Below the pieces are notes generated by a model. It saw only the letters and a program-made list of their open reading frames with translations, did not search any database and had not been told where the DNA came from. Below, one piece after another: positions 14,157 through 21,346 of a DNA stretch of 64,000 nucleotides. The position numbers were made by a program, and so were the translations under genes. The first letter of the stretch is position 1; every line of letters starts with the position of its first letter. The DNA lies in IMG/VR virus record IMGVR_UViG_3300027805_000010, positions 1 through 64,000 of that record; one strand, 5' to 3'. This stretch comes from a virus.

Positions 14157-15656
14157 ATGTATCGTAAACAGATCATACTTACACTAATATTTTGGATTCT
14201 TTCTATATCAGCATATTCTCAGATTAGCTATTCATATACAGATCCATGTACAGGAGCTATTAAAACATTACAAGTTCCATCAAGCGGTGTGACTGTTACT
14301 TACTATGGGCAGGTAAATACTTTTCAACCTGCCGATTTTTATAATGGTGGTTTTGAAAGTTGGGCACAAGGTGTATTTGGGTCATTTGGAAATAATAATC
14401 CATGTGCATCAATTGTCGGCCTTCCTGCCGCGATAAATGTTGCCCAAAATACTGCAATTAATTTCTTAGGAACAATAAACACAATTTCAAGTCTATCTAG
14501 CTTAAGCAGTATAGGTGGATCATCAAACCTAATTTCAGGAGCTGTTAATAGTACACAAAATTCAACTAGTAACAGTAAGAAAGATAAATCAACCCAAGGT
14601 GGTAATGGAGGGGCATCAAATGGAAACACTTCTACGAATAACCAGAATACTAATGCAAATGGGAACACCAATGGGGGAGGCACTGGCCAAGGCCAAACAA
14701 ATGCTGGCTCCAATGGAAGTACCGGAAGTACTGGAAGTACCGAAGGCGGCACAAGCGGATCAGGCACAAGCGGATCAGGCACAAGTGGATCAGGTACAAG
14801 TGGATCAGGTACAAGTGGATCAGGTACAAGTGGATCAGGCACAAGTGGATCAGGCACAAGTGGATCAGGTACAAGTGGATCAGGCACCGAAGGTGGAACA
14901 AACACAACAAGCGAACCACCAGGGACCGAGGAAGGTGGTAAAACAAATCTTGTAGGATCATCTGTAAATTCAGTACAAAATTCAACGTCGGGTGGGAATC
15001 CTAGTAACAAAAATGGAAACCGTCCTACTGTTTTGGCAAGTTCGGATTTTGTTGGTTTCCAATTTCAGAATTCAGATGTAGCAGTAGGTGGCAAATTTAC
15101 CGGTGGTTATGCATCAATGAGATGGGACGGTGCAAGATCCTGGGGTATTAACATGGATTATACTACTGCATTAAGAGGTCCTAATATTACCGGCTATTAT
15201 GCCTTTATGAAACCAAAACGAATAGATCTTATATCAGTAACAGGTACAATAGGATTTGAGGCTCAACCTACGTTATACAGTACATTATCAGTTGGGCAGA
15301 TGTGGAGTTTAAATAAACCAAAGAATATGAAATTGGTTTATATGTTAACTGGTTCATTTGGTCAGGTTTACGGAGCTGACTTTATTGGTACTGCAGCTAT
15401 TGCTGGTGGTATGTATGATTTTAAAATAACTAATAGATTTGACTTTAAGGTATTAATGCTTTATGTTTATGCACCTTATGTTAGCTATTATAATGATATA
15501 TTACTTAAATCCCCTCATGTAGTGTTACCTATTATTGGTACTAATATTAATTTGACAAAGAGGTTTAAACTTAATATAAACACAGGTGGTGCATGGGCAG
15601 TAAAAGATGCTGCGCTTAACTACACCATTATGTTAGGAACTAGAATGTTATTATGA
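14157..15656 (+). CDS. Repeat-linked outer-membrane beta-barrel protein
   Basis: 499 residues. Signal peptide ending SAYSQ (Gln22). An N-terminal domain with paired Cys (DPCTG, NNPCAS), then a long Asn/Gly/Ser linker including nine tandem SGSGT units (residues 200-244), then a C-terminal region from about residue 285 of alternating strands ending in LGTRMLL with the aromatic-rich pattern of an outer-membrane barrel. Two copies of SVNSVQNST-like text bracket the linker. It starts right after the CsgG-like gene and overlaps the lectin gene. A surface display role is likely. Confidence 0.6.
   Translation: MYRKQIILTLIFWILSISAYSQISYSYTDPCTGAIKTLQVPSSGVTVTYYGQVNTFQPADFYNGGFESWAQGVFGSFGNNNPCASIVGLPAAINVAQNTAINFLGTINTISSLSSLSSIGGSSNLISGAVNSTQNSTSNSKKDKSTQGGNGGASNGNTSTNNQNTNANGNTNGGGTGQGQTNAGSNGSTGSTGSTEGGTSGSGTSGSGTSGSGTSGSGTSGSGTSGSGTSGSGTSGSGTSGSGTEGGTNTTSEPPGTEEGGKTNLVGSSVNSVQNSTSGGNPSNKNGNRPTVLASSDFVGFQFQNSDVAVGGKFTGGYASMRWDGARSWGINMDYTTALRGPNITGYYAFMKPKRIDLISVTGTIGFEAQPTLYSTLSVGQMWSLNKPKNMKLVYMLTGSFGQVYGADFIGTAAIAGGMYDFKITNRFDFKVLMLYVYAPYVSYYNDILLKSPHVVLPIIGTNINLTKRFKLNINTGGAWAVKDAALNYTIMLGTRMLL
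14754..14888 (+). repeat. Nine tandem 15-bp repeats
   Basis: Nine copies of AGYGGATCAGGYACA, each encoding Ser-Gly-Ser-Gly-Thr, with only silent C/T differences between copies. Low divergence suggests recent expansion and a copy number that may vary between isolates. Confidence 0.85.
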
Positions 15657-17326
15657 TTAGAAGATTTCTTTTTATCCTATTGGTTTTTGTTTCAACGATA
15701 ACCAATGCTCAAACATTTACACACTCAGGTTATATTCGTAATGCTGATGGGAGTGGTGCGATTAATGTACCTGTTAAACTATATAAGAGAACAACACCTA
15801 CATTAACAGGATTCACTTCACAAACCAATTACAACGGTCACTCTTATTACCGCTCAACTGGGTCTATGACTTGGACATCAGCAAAAACTGCATGTGAGAA
15901 TATGGGAGGCCACCTTGCTACAGTATCAAATGTAGCTGAAAACAATTTTCTTTTTAATACATGGCCTTCGGGTTGGATTGGTTATTACCAAGATAGAGTT
16001 GCTGGTTACACTTATTCAGAACCACTTGGTGGATACCGCTGGACTGAAACTCAAGTAACCACAAATCTTCAAGCTGACTACGATGTTTCTTCTTATTCAG
16101 CTGGCTCAACTTTATCAGACATTAAAAGTTCTATTCATGCAACTTTATACAATTCACCTGCGTATTCAAGCACAGGTGGTAAATACTTAGCATTTAACGG
16201 TTCTAACCAATATGCAATAACTAGCAATCTAGCTTCAAGATTTTCTTCAACAGCAATATCAGTGGTTGCCTGGGTTTACCCAACAGGAAATGGCGTAATT
16301 GCATCTGAATTAAACATTCAAAGTCCATCATCCAGTTGGCATGAATCAATCATGGAAATCACAGGATCAAATACTTTAAGGGTTGGTTTTTGGAATGGCA
16401 TAGGTATTACTCAATTAAGTACTGCTATTACACTCAATACATGGAACATGGTTTGTATTACTTATGACGGTACCACAATGAGAGGATATTTGAATAATGT
16501 TAGTTTTGGAAGTATAAACTTTTCTCGCCAAGCAGCATTTATACATGGAGGAAACGGGCAACAACATTTTGCTTTTGGTTTACAAGATGCTACCAACATG
16601 GGTCATGGTGGGTATGGTGCTTTTAGATTAGGCGACATTCAATTCTTTGATAGAGCTATTACTTTAGACGAAATAGACAGAACGTTTAACCTTTATGCTT
16701 ATAGGTACAGAACAAATCAATATGCCAACTGGAATCCGGGCGAACCAAATAACTCAGGTAACGAAGACTACACACAATTTGTAGGTGGAGGTAAGTGGAA
16801 CGATTTGGCAAATTCATCGTTACCCTATGTAATTGAATTTGATTATGTGGTTACATTTACTCCTTGGGTTCTTCATCAGACTGTCTATACCAATTCATCC
16901 GGCTATTATTCATTTTCGCAATCAACAAATCCTGCCACAGAATGGTACATACAAATAGATGCAGTTGATCCTATTACAAATTTACAACTATCCGATATGA
17001 TTGGGGCAAGCGATGTTATACTTGGAAAGACTCCAAAAAAATCTATACATTGGGTTCAATATGATTTAAACGGCGACGGCGATATTACAATATCTGATGT
17101 TTACCATATTAATTATAGAAAGAATGGTTATGCAATAAATTGGGTAGGTACTTTTAAATCAAGAATATTTACAACATCACAATACACATCTTTAATAAAT
17201 GGTACAACGGACATTAGATCATCTATACCTGGTGTATCTTCAATAACCATAAATTCACCTGTTAGTGGTGGTACCTCAAATTACTATTTACTTTCACCAG
17301 GATATAAAACACAAGTTACATACTAA
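15653..17326 (+). CDS. Secreted C-type lectin split by a LamG domain, with dockerin-like end
   Basis: 557 residues. Signal peptide ending TITNAQ (Gln20). The first half of a C-type lectin fold is at about residues 58-120 (SAKTACENMGGHLATVSNVA). A LamG/concanavalin-like domain follows at about 170-345 (GKYLAFNGSNQYA through LGDIQFFDRAITLDEI). The lectin fold then resumes with YANWNPGEPNN and GKWNDLAN, giving the EPN and WND sugar/calcium motifs. A dockerin-like repeat YDLNGDGDITISDVY lies near 470. Its C-terminal 120 residues match a module in the T9SS cargo gene. It probably binds glycans at the cell surface. Confidence 0.75.
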   Translation: MIRRFLFILLVFVSTITNAQTFTHSGYIRNADGSGAINVPVKLYKRTTPTLTGFTSQTNYNGHSYYRSTGSMTWTSAKTACENMGGHLATVSNVAENNFLFNTWPSGWIGYYQDRVAGYTYSEPLGGYRWTETQVTTNLQADYDVSSYSAGSTLSDIKSSIHATLYNSPAYSSTGGKYLAFNGSNQYAITSNLASRFSSTAISVVAWVYPTGNGVIASELNIQSPSSSWHESIMEITGSNTLRVGFWNGIGITQLSTAITLNTWNMVCITYDGTTMRGYLNNVSFGSINFSRQAAFIHGGNGQQHFAFGLQDATNMGHGGYGAFRLGDIQFFDRAITLDEIDRTFNLYAYRYRTNQYANWNPGEPNNSGNEDYTQFVGGGKWNDLANSSLPYVIEFDYVVTFTPWVLHQTVYTNSSGYYSFSQSTNPATEWYIQIDAVDPITNLQLSDMIGASDVILGKTPKKSIHWVQYDLNGDGDITISDVYHINYRKNGYAINWVGTFKSRIFTTSQYTSLINGTTDIRSSIPGVSSITINSPVSGGTSNYYLLSPGYKTQVTY

Positions 17327-17778
17327 TGAAAAATTTAATACTTACTATTTTATTCTTAATTCCACTATTTGGGTTTTCACAGGAATGTATCACAGTTGAT
17401 TCAATATATTCAACTGCTAAGCTAAGAGAATTAGGAAACCGAGATATTCGCTTTGGAATTAAACAGATGGCAGAAGAACTTCTATCAGAGAAATATTGTT
17501 TATCAGAACAAGGTCAGGATCTTGACATTGAAGTTTTTTATTTTGGTATCCCTAAAACCACAATAAGAATTGTAGGTGTTGAAAAAACAAATCAAGTTAC
17601 TCAAGTAGGTGTAAGAATATATCACAACGGTAATAAATATGAAGGCTTTGGGGAATCAGAAACGGAGGTAAGGGCCGTTATGATTGAACTTGTAGATGGA
17701 AAGGTACCATTTTCTAAAATGACAGTTTCCAATGCATTAAAAAAAGCTATCATCGAATGTATTTCAAAAATGCCATAA
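17326..17778 (+). CDS. Short CsgG-related secreted protein
   Basis: 150 residues. Signal peptide ending FGFSQ (Gln19). Residues 64-150 align by eye with the C-terminal half of the CsgG-like protein at 13437: DIEVFYF against YIEVYDF, KTNQVTQVGVRIY against KTTQVTRLGLQVR, and a final ALKKAIIECI against ALETASSRIV. It therefore seems a shortened paralogue without the N-terminal nucleotide-binding-like half. It begins at the last base of the lectin stop and overlaps the zincin gene by 22 bases. Confidence 0.6.
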   Translation: MKNLILTILFLIPLFGFSQECITVDSIYSTAKLRELGNRDIRFGIKQMAEELLSEKYCLSEQGQDLDIEVFYFGIPKTTIRIVGVEKTNQVTQVGVRIYHNGNKYEGFGESETEVRAVMIELVDGKVPFSKMTVSNALKKAIIECISKMP

Positions 17779-18212
17779 CCTGTATTTTATTTGCAGTTCC
17801 TTCTTTAGTGTTTTCACAAATTAAAATTGATGATGTTGGTGATGGGTGGAAGTCTAAAGTTGACTCTGCAATTGTCCTTATTAAAAATACGGATCCTGAA
17901 AAGTATCAGGTTTTAATCAATAATTGTGAAAGAGTTGAATTCATAATAGGTGATCATTCCACAACACTACCACCTAAGACTATAGTTATAACGGTTAAAG
18001 ATGTTCAGCATCCATCCATTAATAACATTGCAGCAATTCTTGTACATGAATCTTTTCATTTAAAGATATGGAATGCTAATGTAAAGCTAACACCAAAGGA
18101 AGAAGAGAAGGCTGCTTATACATGGGAATATGACTTCTTATGTAAACTTCCACAAGTTGAAGATTGGCTATTCTTAAATGCAGTCAATAATATTATTAAG
18201 TATAGTAATTAA
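17757..18212 (+). CDS. Secreted zincin-like metalloprotease
   Basis: 151 residues. Signal peptide ending LVFSQ (Gln21). The zinc motif HESFH (His97, Glu98, His101) lies in a helix after IAAILV, and an acidic helix follows (EEEKAAYTWEYDF) that could provide the third Glu ligand. It is short for a full protease, so it is either a minimal zincin or needs a partner. Last gene of the exported-protein cassette. Possible roles are maturation of the cassette or cleavage of host surface proteins; neither is shown. Confidence 0.6.
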   Translation: MYFKNAITCILFAVPSLVFSQIKIDDVGDGWKSKVDSAIVLIKNTDPEKYQVLINNCERVEFIIGDHSTTLPPKTIVITVKDVQHPSINNIAAILVHESFHLKIWNANVKLTPKEEEKAAYTWEYDFLCKLPQVEDWLFLNAVNNIIKYSN

Positions 18213-18225
18213 TTTTCATTTACAC

Positions 18226-18256
18226 TTTCAGAACATAAAGGTATAGTTTATATTTG
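18226..18256 (+). promoter_or_regulatory. Early promoter
   Basis: TTTC at 18226-18229, 19 nt, TATATTTG at 18249-18256, 21 nt before the next ATG. The -7 box matches the canonical TAnnTTTG of Bacteroidota. TTTCAGAA is shared with promoters at 52 and 6526. It marks the switch from the surface cassette to nucleic-acid genes. Confidence 0.7.
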
Positions 18257-18276
18257 TTTTATACAATTTAAACAAT

Positions 18277-18732
18277 ATGAAGAAACTTACTGTTATTTTT
18301 GATCTTGATGGTACTTTGGCAATCATCGACAAACGTCGACTGTTAGCCGCCAAACCAGATGGAAAGATTCATTGGGGAAAATTCTTTGATCCACAAAACA
18401 TTCAATTAGACGAACCTAACACTCCTGTTATTACGGCGTTCAAGGCATTGAAAGACCAAGGATACCGTGTAGGTATTTTTTCAGGCAGGGATTCAATTTC
18501 TCGTACAGAAACCGAACAGTGGTTATCTGATAATGGAATCCATCCAGACTTCTTACGTATGAGACCTCAACGATCTTACACCAAAGATGATATCCTAAAG
18601 AAACAATGGTTGGATGAAGAATTGGAAATGGGTCACGAAATCTTATGTACATTTGATGATCGTGATAAAGTAGTAAAAATGTGGAGAGACAACGGAATCG
18701 TTTGTTTTCAAGTAGCACCTGGAGATTTTTAA
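18277..18732 (+). CDS. Pnk-type 3'-phosphatase (HAD domain)
   Basis: 151 residues. HAD motif FDLDGTLA with Asp9 and Asp11, the FSGR motif II, and motif TFDDRDKVVKMWRDNG followed by CFQVAPGDF, which is the closing signature of the T4 polynucleotide kinase phosphatase domain. It removes 3' phosphates from broken DNA or RNA ends. In T4 this domain is the C-terminal half of one protein; here it is a separate gene, followed 3 nt later by the kinase. The promoter lies 21 nt upstream. Confidence 0.88.
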   Translation: MKKLTVIFDLDGTLAIIDKRRLLAAKPDGKIHWGKFFDPQNIQLDEPNTPVITAFKALKDQGYRVGIFSGRDSISRTETEQWLSDNGIHPDFLRMRPQRSYTKDDILKKQWLDEELEMGHEILCTFDDRDKVVKMWRDNGIVCFQVAPGDF

Positions 18733-18735
18733 ATT

Positions 18736-19137
18736 ATGAAAGAGTTATTTTTATTAAGAGGTTTACCTGGTAGTGGTAAATCAACATTGGCAAAATCATT
18801 AGGTGGATTTCACGTTGAAGCTGATATGTATTTTATGAAAGACGGTAGTTATATCTTTGATGGATCTAAACTAAAGGATGCCCATCAATGGTGCCATGAC
18901 GAAGTTAATACTGCAATGATACTAAATCATACTACCGGCGAAAACAAAAGAATCATAGTATCAAATACATTTACACAGGAATGGGAAATGAAAGCATACT
19001 ACGATTTGGCTAAAGAATGGGACTATAAAGTATTTTCGCTGGTGGTTGAAAATCGTCATAACGGTGTAAATGAACATGGCGTACCTGATGAAGCCTTAAC
19101 TAGAATGAAAGATCGTTTTGAATTTAAACTTATTTAA
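18736..19137 (+). CDS. P-loop kinase, Pnk-type 5'-kinase
   Basis: 133 residues. Walker A GLPGSGKST (Lys15), an acidic residue in VEADMYF after the next strand, and ALTRMKDRFE near the end, the Arg-bearing lid region of Pnk-like kinases. It should phosphorylate 5'-OH ends. It is adjacent to the phosphatase, so the two halves of Pnk are encoded separately and in reverse order to the T4 fusion. Some other small nucleotide kinases share this fold. Confidence 0.75.
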   Translation: MKELFLLRGLPGSGKSTLAKSLGGFHVEADMYFMKDGSYIFDGSKLKDAHQWCHDEVNTAMILNHTTGENKRIIVSNTFTQEWEMKAYYDLAKEWDYKVFSLVVENRHNGVNEHGVPDEALTRMKDRFEFKLI

Positions 19138-19138
19138 T

Positions 19139-19375
19139 ATGAAGAAGATTTTAAGTATAACTTTATTAGTATTTCTTTTAACAAGTTGTTATAAAGATCC
19201 GCAATCTGTGACTAGCGAAGGTAAGGGATTTGAGGTTGAATTTTTGTTTGAGAAGGATGGTGTTAAAGTTTACCGTTTTTATGACGGCGGCCGCCACCAT
19301 TACTTTACATCTCGAGGAGAAACAATGTCAACACAGAAATCAGGAAAGAGTAATTACCAAGAAACTATTCAATAA
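19139..19375 (+). CDS. Lipoprotein, DUF4884-like
   Basis: 78 residues from the ATG at 19139; a longer frame begins in the kinase gene. Lipobox LTSC (Cys16) is followed by YKD, a partial match to the K-(D/E) surface-export signal of Bacteroidota lipoproteins. The mature part, GKGFEVEFLFEKDGVKVYRF and then GGRHHYFTSRGETM, matches the DUF4884 family of Bacteroidota as I recall it. Function unknown. Confidence 0.65.
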   Translation: MKKILSITLLVFLLTSCYKDPQSVTSEGKGFEVEFLFEKDGVKVYRFYDGGRHHYFTSRGETMSTQKSGKSNYQETIQ

Positions 19376-19377
19376 CT

Positions 19378-19620
19378 ATGAAAGTACTTATCGCATTAAT
19401 GATCTTTGGTTTAATAGGGTGTGTAAGACCTACCATTAAAAATGCATCATACAAAAAATGTATTGTTACTAATGTTGTATATTATGGCATAGGTCAGAAG
19501 CATACATTACAAACAGATCCTGAATGGAAGATTACAACCAACTGCAATGTTAGGTACACCGCCCACCATGAAGTGAATGTAGGTGACACTATTTTAGTGA
19601 AAACGATTCGCTACAAATAA
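19378..19620 (+). CDS. Small lipoprotein
   Basis: 80 residues. Signal peptide with lipobox LIGC (Cys15), then a basic beta-rich mature region (KKCIVTNVVYYGIGQKHTLQ). It starts 2 nt after the previous lipoprotein. Followed by a regulatory region with the palindrome and promoter of the next gene. Confidence 0.6.
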   Translation: MKVLIALMIFGLIGCVRPTIKNASYKKCIVTNVVYYGIGQKHTLQTDPEWKITTNCNVRYTAHHEVNVGDTILVKTIRYK

Positions 19621-19660
19621 GTTACATTACTTAGATAATACCTAGTTTCAGATTGTTAAT

Positions 19661-19690
19661 AACTTTTTTCATACTAGAGAGAAAAAAGTC
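19661..19690 (+). promoter_or_regulatory. Operator-like palindrome, copy 1
   Basis: AACTTTTTTC (19661-19670), 10-nt spacer, GAAAAAAGTC (19681-19690). It ends exactly 10 nt before the TTTC box of the next promoter. The same unit is found at 25519-25548 and 26039-26067 with the same distance. TTGTTAATAACTTTTTTCAT is shared with copy 3. Likely a binding site for a dimeric phage or host regulator. Confidence 0.65.
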
Positions 19691-19700
19691 ATAGAAAAAT

Positions 19701-19731
19701 TTTCAAATCCCAATTTTTTGTTTTATATTTA
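19701..19731 (+). promoter_or_regulatory. Promoter with upstream palindrome
   Basis: TTTC (19701-19704), 19 nt, TATATTTA (19724-19731). The spacer begins AAATCCCAATT, also found in the promoter at 26078-26108. It drives the AEP-like gene starting at 19748. Confidence 0.65.
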
Positions 19732-19747
19732 CATAAATTAAACGGAA

Positions 19748-20359
19748 ATGATTAATAACATCGAACTTATCAAACCGCTACTTAACTTTGAAAAGCCTGG
19801 GGATTTCTATATGCTCTATGTTTTCAAACGTAAGAAAGACCAACCTGAAGGAGAACGGGATAATCATCAATCGGTTCGTACCATTAAAACATACTGCATT
19901 GATAACATTGAACATCTAGAAAAACGATACGAAGAAATTCAACAGTTATGTGAGATGTTTAAGGCCCGTGCATACATTCATATCCAAAAACAAAATCACC
20001 ATGATGTTGCAATGAATATGATTACTGAAATCGTACATCGTATCCAAAGCGGACAAATTAACCAACAACATGTATTTGACTCTGTGGTTGGACAAATCAA
20101 AACATCAGAAAAACGTTGGATTGTAGACATTGATACTAAAGACGAAATCGTTGTTCATCGAATTGCTCATATCATTGACCAAGTAAAACCTGAAGGGTCA
20201 AAACTTATTACTTGCATCCCAACTAAAAACGGTTATCATCTAATCACATCTAGATTTGATGTTATGGAATTTAAAAAGTATATGAATTTAGGTGGTGATA
20301 TTCCTGACATCCAAAAGAAAAATCCTACCTTATTGTATTACCCAAATTCACTATCATAA
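19748..20359 (+). CDS. Primase-fold (AEP-like) protein
   Basis: 203 residues. RWIVDIDTKDE has the hhhDhD catalytic pattern (Asp127, Asp129), and 37 residues later TKNGYHLIT has the GxH pattern (His164) of archaeo-eukaryotic primases, with a later Asp (RFD) as a possible third metal ligand. The first 110 residues are a helical region of unknown fold. This would make it a minimal primase or nucleotidyl transferase. The family call rests on motif order only. It is one of three genes under the palindrome-promoter unit. Confidence 0.45.
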   Translation: MINNIELIKPLLNFEKPGDFYMLYVFKRKKDQPEGERDNHQSVRTIKTYCIDNIEHLEKRYEEIQQLCEMFKARAYIHIQKQNHHDVAMNMITEIVHRIQSGQINQQHVFDSVVGQIKTSEKRWIVDIDTKDEIVVHRIAHIIDQVKPEGSKLITCIPTKNGYHLITSRFDVMEFKKYMNLGGDIPDIQKKNPTLLYYPNSLS

Positions 20360-20360
20360 T

Positions 20361-20564
20361 ATGAAAAAGTTATTTGTACTTCTTGTATTTGTATCATTAC
20401 TATCATGTTCGGTTGAACAAAGAATTAAAGATTATTCATATACTGATGAGTGGCACTATCTTAATGGTGAAAGATATCAGGTTTATCAAACAAGGGGTGG
20501 AAAAAAGTACATCATTGTTATAAACAAAAGAGAAACGAAATTAAAGAGAAAATACATAAAATAA
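20361..20564 (+). CDS. Small lipoprotein
   Basis: 67 residues from the ATG at 20361. Signal peptide with lipobox LLSC (Cys16), then a short basic mature part (RYQVYQTRGGKKYIIVINK) that resembles a two-strand hairpin. It starts one base after the stop of the primase-like gene. The longer frame upstream overlaps that gene and is rejected. Confidence 0.6.
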   Translation: MKKLFVLLVFVSLLSCSVEQRIKDYSYTDEWHYLNGERYQVYQTRGGKKYIIVINKRETKLKRKYIK

Positions 20565-20588
20565 TGTCAAACTTAAATTTGAAAAATT

Positions 20589-20771
20589 ATGATAATGAAT
20601 AAACGTCTGTATAGAGGAAACGGCTACATAGGTGGTGTATGCGAAGGGTTAGGTGAGTGGAGTGGTATACCCCCTATCCTATGGCGCATTCTGGCAATAT
20701 TCTTGGCATCGCTACCTACTACAATTGTGATTTACATTTTACTTTGGATTTTTGTTGAACCTAAAAAATAA
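20589..20771 (+). CDS. PspC-domain membrane protein
   Basis: 60 residues. The PspC signature is plain: RLYRGNGYIGGVCEGLGEW, then PPILWRILAIFL and a closing membrane helix ending FVEPKK. Host PspC proteins sense envelope stress in the inner membrane. A phage copy could dampen the host response to membrane damage or to phage lipoproteins. A second ATG two codons in is also a possible start. Confidence 0.85.
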   Translation: MIMNKRLYRGNGYIGGVCEGLGEWSGIPPILWRILAIFLASLPTTIVIYILLWIFVEPKK

Positions 20772-20776
20772 TAATT

Positions 20777-21346
20777 ATGTTATACACTTACGATGAAAAA
20801 AAGCTTAATTTTTACTTATTAAGTACTAAGAAGATTATGGTCTTCTTATTTATTATTGCTTCATTAATTTCATTTACTTCTATTACTGTAGGTAAGTACC
20901 TTGGAAAGAAAGAATCTTATTCCCAAATCACCGAGATGGAAAGAATGGTGTTGGTTAAAGAATCTGATGCATTCTCTCGAGATAAACTAGTGGAAATGTT
21001 AAAAGAACTTAATGTAAAATATCCACATATTGTAATGGCGCAATCAATGATTGAAACCGGTCAATGGAAAAGTAAAATCTTTTTAGAGAATAACAACCTC
21101 TTTGGAATGAAGGAAGCTAAAATGAGGGTTACTACTGCAGGAGGTACTCAATACAACCATGCATTTTATAATCATTGGAGGGAGAGTGTTTATGACTACG
21201 CATTTTACCAATGTAGGTATCTTGGTAATGTTAATTCGGAAGGGGAGTATTTCCAATATCTTTCTGCTAATTATGCAGAGAGTCCTAATTACCTAAATGC
21301 GATAAAAACTTTAATTGAAAAAGAGGGTCTTAAATCCCTCTTTTAA
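20777..21346 (+). CDS. Membrane-anchored GH73-like glucosaminidase
   Basis: 189 residues. One N-terminal membrane segment (residues 20-38), a short linker, then a glucosaminidase domain: AQSMIETGQWKSKIF with catalytic Glu93 and NNLFGMK, which are hallmarks of family 73. The C-terminal part (YFQYLSANYAESPNYLNAI) fits the family. It cuts peptidoglycan glycan strands from the periplasmic side. The last four bases overlap the convergent minus-strand gene. Confidence 0.82.
   Translation: MLYTYDEKKLNFYLLSTKKIMVFLFIIASLISFTSITVGKYLGKKESYSQITEMERMVLVKESDAFSRDKLVEMLKELNVKYPHIVMAQSMIETGQWKSKIFLENNNLFGMKEAKMRVTTAGGTQYNHAFYNHWRESVYDYAFYQCRYLGNVNSEGEYFQYLSANYAESPNYLNAIKTLIEKEGLKSLF

Noticed and set aside
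14339-15010. Minus-strand open frame opposite the SGSGT repeats
   Set aside because: Same cause: repeat-derived absence of stops. The plus-strand gene has signal peptide and context.
19280-19300. NotI-like GC-rich patch in the lipoprotein gene
   Set aside because: It is in frame and encodes the Gly-Gly-Arg-His stretch conserved in the family; there is no sign of insertion.
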